A stretch of 64,000 bases of DNA. Source: Eublepharis macularius (lineage: Eukaryota; Chordata; Lepidosauria; Squamata; Eublepharidae). The first letter of the stretch is position 1. Each line of letters begins with the position of its first letter. The stretch is from contig NC_072791.1 of the NCBI RefSeq assembly GCF_028583425.1, positions 17,999,868 through 18,063,867 on the forward strand. The letters run 5' to 3'. The notes under the pieces were generated by a model that had not been told where the DNA came from, made no database searches, and saw only the letters and a list, made by a program, of their open reading frames with translations. A program made the translations under genes and the position numbers. Positions 23,128-33,879 of this stretch are shown here, one piece after another.

Positions 23128-23485
23128 GACATAATTGTAACTTGTACACAAATGTAAGATGACCCCCTCATTTCGTTGAGGGTATACCTGGGCGAGGGGG
23201 AAATTAGTTGGAATAAATACTATATTTTGCACTGTTTAGCATAAACTAGGTAGCAATGCCCAACACACATGGAGATCACCTAGGAATGGTCTGGATAGGA
23301 ACAGGGCCACGATGACACAAATGTACATTTGTTCTTCCAAAGATGCAAAGGAGGAATGAAGATTTGGCCACAGGGAATCTAGTCCAGCTGCTGCCATCAC
23401 CACCCATTGTGAAATTCCTTATCCTTGGCCATAGTTTGAAGCCTGTCTTTAAAACCTTAAAGACTAGAAACTTGCCACCAATTTG

Positions 23486-23632
23486 GTCTAGTGGTTAAGA
23501 GCAGCGGGACTCTAATCTGTGAGTCCACCCACCAAAGCAGCTGTTTCCTCCAGAGAAGCTGATCTCTGCAGTCTGGAGTTCGGTTGTAATCCTCGGAGAA
23601 CACCAGCCCCCACCTGGAGGTTGGTAACCCTC
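23486..23632. repeat. SINE S1 head fragment joined to MITE D fragment
   Basis: GGTCTAGTGGTTAAGAGCAG to GGGACTCTAATCTG is an S1 head. From about 23520, CTGATCTCTGCAGTCTGGAG to CACCTGGAGGTTGGTAACCC is a partial family D unit. The junction at about 23518 marks an insertion or recombination. Confidence 0.6.
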
Positions 23633-24489
23633 ACTGCCACGCTTCTAGCATTCTGCAGATTGTATAAAACAGAATTGTCTAGAGGAGCATTTGAAAAAAT
23701 GAATGGGGTGTAGAGCAATAGAAATGTTCAGGAAGATACTTCTTTTTAAAAGGAACAAGACTAATTTATTCCAATGCTTGTATTATTCTGCCCTTGCTGC
23801 ATTGTCTTCTACTTCTGTACTTCCATTTTCTGCATTGTTTAGGATATAGTGGGTCTCACACCTTTTTCTTTTTTTAGCACAACTTTTGTAAATCTAGTCT
23901 TATTGCACTGTTTATTGTTCTTATGCTGTCAGATTACATTGTTTGATATCGTGTGGTCTGCCTTGAGCCTCAGTAAAAAAGGTAGGATACGAATGAATGA
24001 ATGAATGAATGATATATCAGTGGTTCACAAACGATGGGCTGGAACTCAATAGTGGATCATGATTTTCTGGCAGGGAACATATAAAGTCAGGATGGAGGAG
24101 AAGGACCTGGGAAGTCCACTGGAAATCTGGTTTTGCCACTGCATAATTTTCAAAAATGGAACAGAAATGAAACACACCATGTCGTTCATTAATGCTGCAA
24201 GTGCCTGTAAGTGCAAAGCATGAAAAACCGCATACAAACCAGTTCACTGTCATGTGATTCCTACATTTTATTTTGTGGAGTGGGAAAGTAGAGTAGAGGT
24301 ATTTTGCAAGAGGCGCCTGAAAAGTTCAGAAGTTGGTCCCACTCTGAATAGTTTGAAAACTGCTGTCCTAGATTAATCCACCTTGGTACGTGCAAACTCA
24401 GCAACATGCTGTTTGCAATCTATGAGTCTGCAAAATGAGCCAGAGGGGATGGGTCAATATCTTGCCTCAATAGTTTCACTTCTTGGATT
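23633..24489. other. No gene; a GAAT microsatellite
   Basis: A (GAAT)n run ends near 24011. Otherwise unassigned; minus-strand frames at 24017-24253 overlap each other. Confidence 0.4.
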
Positions 24490-24695
24490 AGCAGTATTGC
24501 ATAGTGGTTAAAGTTTCAGTCCTCCCCACTCCATCATGGAAACTTGCTGGGTGACCTTGGACCAGTTGCACATTCTCAGCCTAACCTACCTCACAGGGTT
24601 GTTGTGAAGATAAAATAGAAAAGAATCTTGTAAGCAGCTTTGGATCTGCATCGGGGAGAAAAGATGGGTACAGATACCGAAATAAATAAATAAGT
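24490..24695 (+). repeat. tRNA-headed SINE, type S3
   Basis: GCATAGTGGTTAAAGTTTCA head, CTACCTCACAGGGTTGTTG body, AAATAAATAAATAAG tail. Confidence 0.75.
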
Positions 24696-25170
24696 TGGCT
24701 GCTTCTAAATGACAATAGGTGACCGGTGTTGAACCAGTTTGATTAATATGGCTTCCCCTGAGGTTATGTTTACAGTATAGACTTAAACTGGTTTAGTAAC
24801 TTTTCCTTTCTTTTACAAGGGAACATAGGTCCTGGGAAGGGGGGTGGGGTAAACAGGCCGAGAAAGAAATCTCAGTATCCTCACTGAACTATATTTCCTG
24901 AGGTTCTTTAGGCCATCACAATTAAGTGTGTATAAAGCTGCTATTTCTAAAGGAAATGTGAGTCTATAGCAGTTCTGAAATGCTGATCCAAGGTCCCAGC
25001 CCAGGGAACCTTTCTGGGTCCCTTAAGGGAAGTCAAAACAGGTCGCTAAGTGTATGTTTATGGTATATACAAAGGTCCAAGTGGGTGTTGTACTAAGGCT
25101 TCTGCCAACACCTTGACCTGAAGGGCATTCATTCTGCATTGAAGAGAGGGAACACAGGAGTAGACTGTGG

Positions 25171-25348
25171 CTGTTTTCACACTGCTTACCGGCCACGGAA
25201 CATTGCGCCAAGCTCCCGGAACAACAGCATCTTCCTGGTACAATTTCGCATGAGAATGGTAGTTGTTGCGCGAAATCGTGCCAGGAAGACACTGTCGTTC
25301 CGGGAGCTCAGCACAATGTTCCGTGGCCAGTAAGCAGTGTGAAAACAG
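25171..25348. repeat. 178-bp palindromic MITE
   Basis: CTGTTTTCACACTGCTTACC at the left is exactly inverted at the right end (GTAAGCAGTGTGAAAACAG). Inner arms GGCCACGGAACATTG and CAATGTTCCGTGGCC continue the pairing almost to the centre near 25257. Copy number elsewhere cannot be judged; no second copy is in the window. Confidence 0.85.
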
Positions 25349-26035
25349 CTTGTCGTTCCATGGTAGAGATCATTCTTTGAGTATATTGTTATCCGTACCT
25401 CCCACTTTCTGAGAGTTGAGAAATTCCAGGGAAAGAGTTACAAGGGTTGATTCCCTTTGGAAAAGAGAACACTGGAGGTTTATGGCATTTTTGTGGTATC
25501 TTAATATCTAATTCTTAATACAGTGCAAGAATGCGGATCAAAAAATGTACACAGCGGGACCATGTACGGATAAGAGGGATTTTTCTACAAATAAATGATG
25601 ACGGTAGGGCATGAAAATTCCTCCAAGCTGTTGAAAAGCAAGGCCTTGCCACACTATGCCATGAGATCTCAGTCACCATTTTATGTAGCAGGCCCAGTAA
25701 ACAATGCCATAGTATGAGAGATGAGGCAAACAAGGAGGCAGTAGCGACAACGGCAGGGAGAAAAATGTGGATGCAAAGGGAACGCAGAAGGTGGCTGCTG
25801 CTGCTATCACCCAACAAGGAAAAGTTAGGACGTGGTGGAGAGGAAGAGGAGGAGGCAGTGGTGCCAGGAGGGCAAGAGGGAGACAGACAGTGACAGGGGC
25901 CACAGCAGTGAACAAGAGAAATGGTGGTGGGCGGGTAGCATTGCCTTACTCTCCCGGTAGGAGGAGGAAGAGACCTGGCTCTTACATTTTGTTTTCTCAT
26001 CTTCATGTTCTATTCGTGCGTGGTCGTGTGGCTGA
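25349..26035. other. No gene; purine-rich segment
   Basis: About 25770-25980 is GA-rich with AGGAAGAGGAGGAGGCAG-type sequence, which gives long reading frames on both strands (for example 25515-26006 on the minus strand). No conserved domain is visible. Confidence 0.45.
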
Positions 26036-26345
26036 GTGATGATGTCATTTCTGGTGATGTCATGGCGCAGGCACAGGAGTGTGCGTGTGCTTCACAGCAG
26101 GCCAATTGGGGCCTCAAATGGACCTAATTCAGCCTGTTTGGGGACCAAATTGGCCTGCGGTGAAGCACAAGAGTGCTCTCGGGGCAGTGCAATGATGTCA
26201 CTCCCTGGAGTGACATCGTTGCACTGCCCCTGGGAGTGCATCTGGGAGACCCGTTTCTGCGCCTTTCCCCCGCCAGCCTGGTGAGTGGGGCCGGGGGCAG
26301 AATGTGAAAGCGGGGGATCCCCCACCCCCACCGGGGGAATGGGAT
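26036..26345. repeat. GC-rich family C repeat
   Basis: Contains GATGTCACTCCCTGGAGTGACATC, a near-perfect palindrome, and CCCCCACCCCCACCGGGGG. It ends AATGGGATCCCCATGG. Related to 51952-52235. Confidence 0.55.
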
Positions 26346-26647
26346 CCCCATGGAAGTGGGAGGAGCGGAAGGTTATCTTCTGAGGGGGAGGAGAAGGCAG
26401 GAAGGCAGGGAAGGAAAGAGCTGGGAAGAGAAGGAGGGGCCTTCGTAGGGCCCTTTTAGGTTGAGAAAACAGTACAGGGAAGGCCTAAGTTGCTGCTCCC
26501 TACATGCTATTGTCCCCATCTAAACTGATCCCTGTGCCCCTGGAAATTTGAATTATAAACAGTGAACTCATGGTACCTGTCTGATTGTTAGGACCCAGTG
26601 TGTACCTGGACTAGATGCAAGGAAAGCGGAATACAGGCATTTTGTAG
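26346..26647. other. No gene recognised
   Basis: GA-rich at the left, otherwise featureless. Confidence 0.4.
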
Positions 26648-26805
26648 AGCAGCCGTGGTATCGTGGTCAGAGTGTACAACTAGGATCGGAGGGGGAGAGG
26701 GGTGAGTCAAATCCTCGCTCTGCCGTGGAAGCTCGCTGGGTGACCTTCTTGGGCCAGACGTTCTCTCTCAACTTAAGCTACCTTGCAGGCCTGAGGGGTG
26801 TGTGT
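26648..26805 (+). repeat. SINE type S3, head and part of body
   Basis: GTGGTATCGTGGTCAGAGTG head, AATCCTCGCTCTGCCGTGG, CTCGCTGGGTGACCTTCTTG. Confidence 0.65.
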
Positions 26806-27850
26806 ATGGTATCCCCTCCATACCCCCCCCACGGCAGCCCCCTTGCCCTCATTCCTTACAGGGGAATAGAGCAAAAGTCCCTCCCGTTCAATCTACTCAC
26901 TGGTGTGGAGCAGAGAAAGGGTATTGCCATCGGAAATCCATTAAGGAGAACGAAACCCTCCCCAAGCTGCATGCAACAAAATTTGAATGGAGATCAAGAT
27001 TAATATTTTGCTTACGGCAGCAAAACTGTTTGATCCAACTCTTGAGTAGTCACTCCCTTTTGGCTTCTTTTCTTTCCTGGTAAAACAGGAATAACAGTTG
27101 CCTGTTACACAGGGGTGGGGCATGTATGGAAAGAGAGATTGTAAAGCACTTTGTACAGAGAGAAACGGTATACAAATGCTGCAACCGACTAACTGCAAAT
27201 GGGTATAATGTAGTCAACCATTGTGGAGATGCCTGGTGATAAATAAATCATTATGTAGGCCCCAGAAACCTAACTAAAGGATTCTATGTTTGGGCCGTTA
27301 GCAGAGTCTATTGTTTGACATAGGCAGCGTGATTATAGGTGGTTGTGAGCTGGTTCTGCTGGCTGTTGTGTGTGCAGGAATGAAAATAATAAAAGCATAC
27401 ACTTGGTTTATATTTAGAAAAGAAATAAGAATTCTTTATTGAAGGAACTCCATACTCTGATAGGAAAGGAGGAGAGAGAGATCCTAACTACCCATCTAGT
27501 CTAAGGATGGACAGGGATGGCAGGGCAAGGCCTGCATCCATGCTGCCAAGATGGAGGGAGGAGAAGGAGAGAGATGTTGCCTGTAATAAAGCCAAGAGGA
27601 GAAGAAGTGAGAGGGAGGAAGTTAGGAGGAGGAAATTCTGAGAATAGCAATCTACATATCAAAGGACAGTCAGAGCAGTAAACAGTAAACAGAGTGCCCT
27701 GACCTCTCTATCTTTCTAACTCTTTGGTTTGTCTCCCTCTGAAACCTGAGGAAAGGGACAGTGGTGGATCCTCCTCTTCTAACACCTGCATTTTAGGCCC
27801 TAATGCCTTGGGCAACCAAACCATCAGGGTTCCCAGGCTGTTGAAGTATC
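26806..27850. other. No gene recognised; possible decayed LTR on the minus strand
   Basis: Around 27370-27480 the minus strand has an AATAAAGAATTC polyadenylation-like signal. No matching LTR boundary or target duplication was found, so this is only a possibility. The region at about 27460-27660 is GA-rich. Confidence 0.3.
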
Positions 27851-28203
27851 AGAGCCAAGCTACAAGTGATGCCTGATACAGGTTGGACACTTGTCAGCTT
27901 CCCTCAAGTTTTGATGGGAAATGTAGGCATTCTGGTCTTGCAGCTTGGCTCTCCATTTAACTGAAGGTTACAGAGTGGCAGTCTATGGGAGGGAGAACAT
28001 GTGGTCGGGAGGGGAGTGCAGGCGTTGGGCTCTCGTCAGGTGCCCTCCTTCCCCTCCGCTGGGTATGTGTGGGAGCCTTTCTGTAAACTTCAATTAAATG
28101 GAGAGCCAAGCTGTAAGACCAGGACGCCTACATTTCCCATCAAAACTTGCGGGAAGCTGACAAGTGTCCGACCTGTGTCAGGCGTCACTTGTAGCTTGGC
28201 TCT
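27851..28203. repeat. 353-bp palindromic DNA element
   Basis: AGAGCCAAGCTACAAGTGAT at the left is inverted at the right as GTCACTTGTAGCTTGGCTCT. Inner boundaries CTTGGCTCTCCATTTAACTG (about 27944-27963) and CAATTAAATGGAGAGCCAAG (about 28091-28110) are also inverted copies, so each arm is about 120 bp around a 130-bp centre. Possibly a long-TIR MITE or two shorter MITEs joined by a further inverted repeat. Confidence 0.8.
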
Positions 28204-28507
28204 CAGACTGGAAAAGACAAGACAACTTTGGTGAGGCGCATGGCTCCTGACAGATAGTGGAAGAATGTATCGGGAGCACAATCTATTTTTTCATCCAGAT
28301 GGTGTTGGAGATCCGCAGCGCAAAGGAAGAGTGACGGAATCGAGAGTGACATGAAGCTTGAACTGCTAGGAGCTCAATCGCTTCTTCTGTGAGCAGAATA
28401 TGAGTAGCATGAAACGTCTGCGGGAAACACATGCAAAGAAGGGAGAGAGAAAGATACATCAAGGCAGCATTTGGAGCGAAGGGAAGAGACGGGCAGTGTG
28501 TGGAGCA
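28204..28507. other. No gene recognised
   Basis: Unassigned sequence. Confidence 0.4.
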
Positions 28508-28950
28508 GAAGGGCTGTGGCTCAGTGACAGAACATCTAAGTATGTAAAAGGTCTTGAGTTCAATTCCCAGCATCTCCTGTTTTAAAAAAGAGTGGGTGTG
28601 GTATAGAGGTTAGAATGTTGGACTAGGATATCGGAGACCCAGGTATGAATCTGCACTTTGCCATGGAAACTCGCTGGGTGACCTTGGGCCAATCACACTC
28701 TCTCTGCCTCGCCTACCTCACAGGTTTGTTGCGATGATAAAATGGAGAAAGGAAGACAATGTAAACCACAGTGGATCTCCACTGGGGAGAAAGGCAGAGT
28801 ATCAGTGAAGTAAATGAATAAAAGATCAAGTAAGAGGTGATGTGAAAGCCATCTGAGACCCTGGGGTTCTGCTGCCTTTCAGAGTAGACAATACTGACCT
28901 CGATGGACCAAAGGGTCTGACTCAGTAGACGGCAGCTTCATCGGTTCAAT
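28508..28950 (+). repeat. Sauria-type tRNA SINE split by an S3 SINE
   Basis: 28508-28585 has GGGCTGTGGCTCAGTGACAG and TGAGTTCAATTCCCAGCATC. Its 3' part resumes at about 28840-28950 (CCATCTGAGACCCTGGGGTT, CAATACTGACCTCGATGGAC). Between them 28592-28835 is a complete S3 SINE (GTATAGAGGTTAGAATGTTG head, ATGGAGAAAGGAAGAC tail). An uninterrupted copy is at 32110-32320. Confidence 0.75.
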
Positions 28951-28974
28951 TGTAAATGTAAGTTGTGAAGTCGC

Positions 28975-29165
28975 TCCATGCGTGTGGTGTCGTGGTTAAG
29001 CATGTTGGACGAGGACCAAGAAGACTTGAGTTCACGTCCCTTCTGTGCCATGAAGCTCTGTGGGTGCTCTTGACCTACCTTAATGGTTTCTCTCTCAGCT
29101 TAACTGACTTCACAGGCTGGCTGTGCAAATCATGGAAGAGAAGAGAACCTGTACACCGCCCAGAG
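28975..29165 (+). repeat. SINE type S3, diverged
   Basis: GTGGTGTCGTGGTTAAGCAT head and GAGTTCACGTCCCTTCTGTG. The 3' half is decayed. Confidence 0.6.
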
Positions 29166-29712
29166 CACCATTTATGGTGCCATATAAGGCAGGATTGTGG
29201 CATGTTCCTTTGCACAGATGGGTTCAGTTTAGCAGCAAGGCCATTGCTGAGAACCAAAAGACCAGGGCAGAGGTCAGAACTGCCTTTCCTGGCACTCCCA
29301 TATCTCGCAATCTCCAGCTCTGGCAATGGATCAGCACCACATGATTCTCCTGTCTGGCTTTTTCCACGACAGAAACCGGCCCGGTGACTTCGGTTACATA
29401 AAAGGTGCTGCTGTGCTTTGCCAGCAGGACTACCCCGAGGTCTCCTCCCAGCTTCTCAAGGAGTGTTGCTCGTCTTCCAGCTGTCAGTTGGAAAGTGCAA
29501 AAGGAGGGCTGGAATTTCGCCATACTTGAGTGCATGTTACTAACACCAGGAGCTAAACAGGGGCTCTCCGGGCTTCCCCAGCACAGCACCACTTCGGGAA
29601 GCAGGATCACACCAAGCGCAAAGGTAGAGGCTTGGCACAGGAAGCAGCCCAGTTTCAAGGAGATGCCGTATGAGCAGAGAATCCCACTTTTTTGCTTCAC
29701 CCGTGTCATATT
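29166..29712. other. No gene recognised; overlapping frames on both strands
   Basis: Frames of 182 residues (-, 29224-29772) and 142 residues (+, 29405-29833) overlap. Both run into BovB or family B sequence at their ends and show no known domain, so I do not call either as a gene. Confidence 0.4.
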
Positions 29713-29780
29713 TGTATGTGCCATCAAGTTGCCTCCAACCTGTGGCGACCCTATGAATGAAAGACCTCCCAAACGATCAT

Positions 29781-30021
29781 CAGGGCTTTTTTTCAGCTGG
29801 AACGCAGTGGAACAGAGTTCCGGAACCTCTTGAAAATGGTCACATGGCTGGTGGCCCCACCCCCTGATCTCCAGACAGAGGGGAGTTTAGATTGCCCTCT
29901 GCGCCGCTCTAAACTCCCCTCTGTCTAGTGATCAGGGGGCGGGGCCACCAGCCATGTGACCATTTTCTCCAAGGGCAACCCACTAAGTTCCACCACCTCT
30001 TTTTCCAGAAAAAAAGCCCTG
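29781..30021 (+). mobile_element. hAT-like non-autonomous element, family B (copy 4)
   Basis: CAGGGCTTTTTTTCAGCTGG start, CCAGAAAAAAAGCCCTG end. Flanks ACGATCAT / CCTATCAT match at 6 of 8. Inserted in BovB. Confidence 0.85.
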
Positions 30022-30174
30022 CCTATCATTAGCAGACTTGCTCATATCTTGCAAACTGGAGGATGTGGCTTCTTTTATTGAGTCAAGCCATCTCATTTTA
30101 GGTCTTCCTCTTTTCCTACTGCCTTCCATTGTTCCTAGCATTATTGTCTTTTCCAGTGAGTCTTGTCTCCTCAT
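30022..30174 (-). pseudogene. BovB ORF C-terminal fragment
   Basis: Reads MRRQDSLEKTIMLGTMEGS then KRGRPKMRWLDSIKEATSSS, the conserved end of RTE/BovB reverse-transcriptase ORFs that lies downstream of the RT domain. It is broken by the family B insertion before its stop. Confidence 0.85.
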
Positions 30175-30195
30175 GATGTGACCAAAGACGTTATA

Positions 30196-30668
30196 TTGAA
30201 ATCAAGCCTAATGTTGTAAGAGCTGTGGGCACCTACCGTGTCAGTTGTCAGGATGCAAAAACGGCAGGATGCTCAACCATGAACGGTGATACTGAGGAGG
30301 GAATTCGTATACAATTTTAGAATGTCTGTAGAATGACACAATTTAATGTCGTGGGGGGCAGTTCCAGAATGTATTTGCACCCTTCTTGTCAAGCTGTACT
30401 TTCTCCCTGTTATTAATTCCCTCTTATTAAAGGGTTATTTAATTGAACATATATGGATGGATAGTAATACTATTAATTACAATCATATTCAAGAATTAAT
30501 TGATGTTAACGTTTATTTAATTTAATGTTAAATAACGCATGAATAGATTTTAACTCTCAACATTAAGCATTAATTCTTTTTAGATTGCAGCGGAGATAGT
30601 TGTCTTTTCACACTGGTCCACTTACTAAATATGTATTCCACCCTTCTCCATCTTCCAAGGAAATGATG
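30196..30668. other. AT-rich sequence, no gene
   Basis: Rich in TTAAT/ATTAA words (30400-30600). No recognised element. Confidence 0.4.
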
Positions 30669-30676
30669 TGGGTGTG

Positions 30677-30949
30677 CAGGGGTTTTTTTCTGGGAAAAGA
30701 GGTGGTGGAACTCAGTGGTGGAACTCAGGACCGCACAATGACATCACTTTGGGTCAGCTGGAACAAGGGGGGAGTTTTTTAAAATTTAAATCGCCCTCGG
30801 TGAAAATGGTCACATGGCTTGTGGCCCCGCCCCCCTGATCTCCAGACAGAGGGGAGTTTAGATTGCCCTCCGCACCGCATGGCCATGTGACCATTTTCAA
30901 GAGGTGCCAGAACTCTGTTCCACTGCGTTCCAGCTGAAAAAAAGCCCTG
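30677..30949 (-). mobile_element. hAT-like non-autonomous element, family B (copy 5)
   Basis: Exact 8-bp target duplication TGGGTGTG (30669-30676 and 30950-30957). The right arm of the palindrome core is shortened compared with copy 3. Confidence 0.9.
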
Positions 30950-30957
30950 TGGGTGTG

Positions 30958-31550
30958 TGTCATTAGGCTTTTCCACACGGTTGATTTATGTTCTGAGCCG
31001 TTTATGCCCAAGCATTAGAATCAATTTGGATATGGCTCTTCCACGTGTCTGCCCCCTCTTTGAATTTTTACAGTTGTGGAGTCAGCTTATTTTGTTCTTC
31101 ACATGCCTTAAATAATCAGGATTTTACAGTGGGGGTACTGTCGAGTTCAATGACCCCATTAGTGATGTCATAGCATGCCCCCTGTTATTTTTTGCATATG
31201 CTTATACTGATAGATCGATAGAAGGGCCAGGTTTTTAAAAAAGATTGAAAATGAAAGCATGGAAATTTTTTTGCATGGGAAGCCTAAAAGGGGAGCAGCT
31301 CTACAGCCCATACCGCAGCCCTGCCCCTCTGCCGTCCAAACCTGAGAGCTCTGTCTGGTCTGACCCAGAGCCAAGAGGCAGACACTTGCACTGGTGGGGC
31401 AAACCAACTTCTGATGGGATGGATCCCAGAGCAGCGGCAGCTCCTTTTTCTGGCACCAGAAATGGCCACCACCACCCTTCTCTGGGCCACCAGGGCTTTT
31501 GCAATATTTTTGAAAAAAGAAAAAAAATCACATCAATTGATTGACCTAAC
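30958..31550. other. No gene recognised
   Basis: Overlapping frames on both strands at 31168-31552; none recognisable. Confidence 0.4.
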
Positions 31551-31738
31551 ATTGTAATAAAAGGTGCCGCAGGTTCTCTGAATTTCCAGCTTACATTTTT
31601 TTAAAAAGTAAGTCTCTAGCCCTTTCTGTGATGGAGATATACAGAAAAAAGCATATCTCCACATAGGAAGGGGCTAGAGACTTTAAAAAAAAAATAAAGT
31701 TGGACATTCAGAGAACCTGTGGCACCTTTTATTACAAT
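31551..31738. repeat. 188-bp palindromic MITE
   Basis: ATTGTAATAAAAGGTGCCGC at the left is inverted at the right as GGCACCTTTTATTACAAT, with CAGGTTCTCTGAAT / ATTCAGAGAACCTG inside. The centre pairs CTCTAGCCCTTTCTGTG with GGAAGGGGCTAGAG. No second copy is in the window. Confidence 0.8.
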
Positions 31739-31924
31739 AATAGGTTTATCTAGCAATATGAAATTGGCAATTTAAAAAATCAAGAAAACCAGGAAGGGGG
31801 AAAAGGAATGGGGGAAACAAAAAAAAAACACGAAGCAAAAACTAATGGCAAAAAATGTATATGGAACTCAGAGGATCGACTGAAACCATATGGGGCCAGA
31901 ACCAGCAGGAAAAAAAGCTGTGCA

Positions 31925-32105
31925 GAAAACCCCATTCTCTCCTCATCTGCCATATTATCTTCACAACAACCCTGTTGGGTGGGTTAGGCTAAAGGACAGC
32001 GGCTAACTCTGGGCCATCTGATGAACTTCATTACTCGAACGGGGATTTAAATCCAGGTGTCCCCATTCCCATTAGATGTGCTAACCGTGACGTTACACTG
32101 GCCCC
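31925..32105 (-). repeat. tRNA-headed SINE, reverse copy
   Basis: Complement of the S3 body: CTTCACAACAACCCTGTTGG, GGGATTTAAATCCAGGTGTC and GTGCTAACCGTGACGTTACA (head). Confidence 0.65.
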
Positions 32106-32109
32106 CGCA

Positions 32110-32320
32110 GTGAGGGGTCATGGCTCAAGGGCAGAGAATCTGCTTTGCATGCAGAAGGTCCCAGGTTCAATCCCCAGCATCTCCTCTTGATGGGATCAGG
32201 CAGATAGTGATACAAAAGTCCGCTGTCTGAGATCTTGGAGAGCCATCGCCAGTCAGAGTAGAAAACACTGACCTTGATAGACCAAAGGCCTGACTCAGTT
32301 CAATGTGTTCAATACATTCT
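32110..32320 (+). repeat. Sauria-type tRNA SINE
   Basis: Head GGTCATGGCTCAAGGGCAGA, B-box-like CCAGGTTCAATCCCCAGCAT. The body has GAGATCTTGGAGAGCCATCG and CACTGACCTTGATAGACCAA. Other pieces: 37640-37930 (-), 51205-51365 (-), 60000-60150 (+). Confidence 0.85.
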
Positions 32321-33464
32321 AACAACAGATACTATATAGGAGGCCTGTTATCTTTTGCATAGGTAAGCTAAGACTGGCTGTGCAATCTGCAGGTGAATTT
32401 TGGTAGTGGTGTATAAGCACTAAGAGAGGCCAGAGCATCTGAAAAGAGTTCTAAGTCGATCGTATTATTGCCAAGTACCAGTCCATGGCTAATCTAAGAC
32501 AAGATAAATCCTCAATGCCCCGGCGCTGTCCAGATGATGCACATAAATGACGTGCGATAAGCTGCATTTTTTAAAAAATCAGACCATCTTCTTTTTTGCT
32601 TTTTTGTTTTTCTGCTCCCAGCCCCACAAAATAAATAAGCTCATCTCCACGTTTTTCCCTTTCGGAAAATGAAACGCAATACAGGGAACGCTGGATTATT
32701 TGCATGCAAAATAATAAATAATGAATGTTACCCATCAGCTTTAGCTTGATTTTCACAGACTACCTTGTCTGGGGGGAAATGACCTTTGGATGCTATTTAT
32801 AACCTTCTTTGTCCCTCAGGAAGTATGGATTGGACAACTGCTTACAAGTTCATTCCCTGGAGATTATAAGCTTTCCCCACTGGGGGTTAAAACATTAAAA
32901 CTGTGCCTAATTGCCAGACACAAGCACTGAAGAGGGATTTGATTCCTTTTTTTCCAGATATGGTTCCTCAGCATTCAGGTTTCAATTGTAAGCTTTTAAC
33001 CACAAGACAAAGCAAAAAGACCAAATCTAGGGGATGTGCAGTCAGTTAAGGAAAATAAAGTCCCCTCTACAAAATTAACCAATCAACCAAAAATTATTCA
33101 ATTCCAAATTGTATGCAATGCATAAATCACATCTGGTTTGTATAAATTCATAAATATACGATTCATGAATAAGTATACAATATGCATACAGCCTCTGACA
33201 GATACAGTAACCAACCACTTTTATCTGCAAGTGTATACAGTCAATGAACAGTCAATAAAGTGCTGAAAGTGCAAAATAGACGGCAGGTGGTGTTGTGTCC
33301 TTCAGCCCGCGTCTGCTCCCAGACGTCCTTGCCCTACGGTCAATCGGCCGTTTCCGTTGCACACGTGCTATCTTCACACTGTGCTTCCTCAGGGGCACAC
33401 AATTTATCTGCCCGTTACCACCGTTTTCTCATGCATTACAATTTCACAGGTACTTCATCAATGA
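32321..33464. other. No gene; possible PLE-like fragment near 33240-33400
   Basis: AT-rich up to 33240. At 33240-33400 the minus strand contains CCCTGAGGAAGCAC and later GGAAACGGCC, loosely recalling the hammerhead-like pattern elsewhere, but the pairing does not fit the same rules. Confidence 0.3.
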
Positions 33465-33593
33465 AAAGGCACCAAAAAACAGAAGCCAAACAACCAGCAA
33501 CAGTTTTGAAAATGTAGATGTCTGGAGTCAAGTGGAAAAGCCGCCCGCGTTCAGTGAGTGGGCCGTCCCTTTAAGGATGTGCGGAAAAGATCT
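33465..33593. repeat. Partial copy of the 7542-7757 palindrome
   Basis: Shares ACAGAAGCCAAACAACC and TCAGTGAGTGGGCCGTCCCT. Only one arm remains. Confidence 0.65.
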
Positions 33594-33879
33594 AAAAGCC
33601 AAAATTAAAAGCCCAACTAAGCTTACACTGTTATCCACAGCCACCAAAAGCCCTATTTAAAGGGGGAAAGTTTCTCTTCTCCTTTCTTACTCTGAGGCTG
33701 GCTCACCCCCTCTCAACCAGGGCTCTGACTGGCGGACAATCTCTGGAATTTGGGGATGATTGCCACATGAATCTTTTCAAGGTATAGAAGTAAGTAATAT
33801 CACCTGGTAAATAACATCCCATTAAGCCTCCGTTAAGAGAACTGGACATTTTTTCTTTGAGTGGTTGGCAACACTACGA

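Larger units (their letters stand above)
21905..23190. repeat. Ancient host repeat split by two insertions
   Basis: Pieces at 21905-21950 (TTTACTCAAAAGGAAGAG), 22735-22801 and 23128-23190 (GTACACAAATGTAAGATGAC) line up with the uninterrupted fragment at 21260-21410. The gaps are filled by the inverted-dimer repeat (21951-22734) and by a family B element (22802-23127). Confidence 0.65.
29713..30195 (-). mobile_element. RTE/BovB LINE 3' end, split by family B
   Basis: On the minus strand, 30022-30195 encodes the BovB C-terminus. 29713-29780 carries its 3' UTR end (complement of CCAACCTGTGGCGACCCTAT and GAATGAAAGACCTCCC). The family B element 29781-30021 lies between them. A plus-strand relative is at 40074-40540. 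Confidence 0.85.

Noticed and set aside
25515..26006. A 163-residue reverse frame
   Set aside because: Ser/Pro/Leu-rich translation of a purine-rich low-complexity stretch; no domain.
27370..27850. A possible LTR with a reverse-strand AATAAA signal
   Set aside because: No TG...CA boundaries or target duplication could be defined.
29224..29833. Overlapping frames of 182 (-) and 142 (+) residues
   Set aside because: They run into BovB and family B sequence, have no recognisable domain and no supporting splice signals.
33240..33400. A possible further hammerhead-like motif on the minus strand
   Set aside because: CTGAGGAA and GGAAAC are present, but the spacing and stems do not obey the pattern that holds in the other copies.
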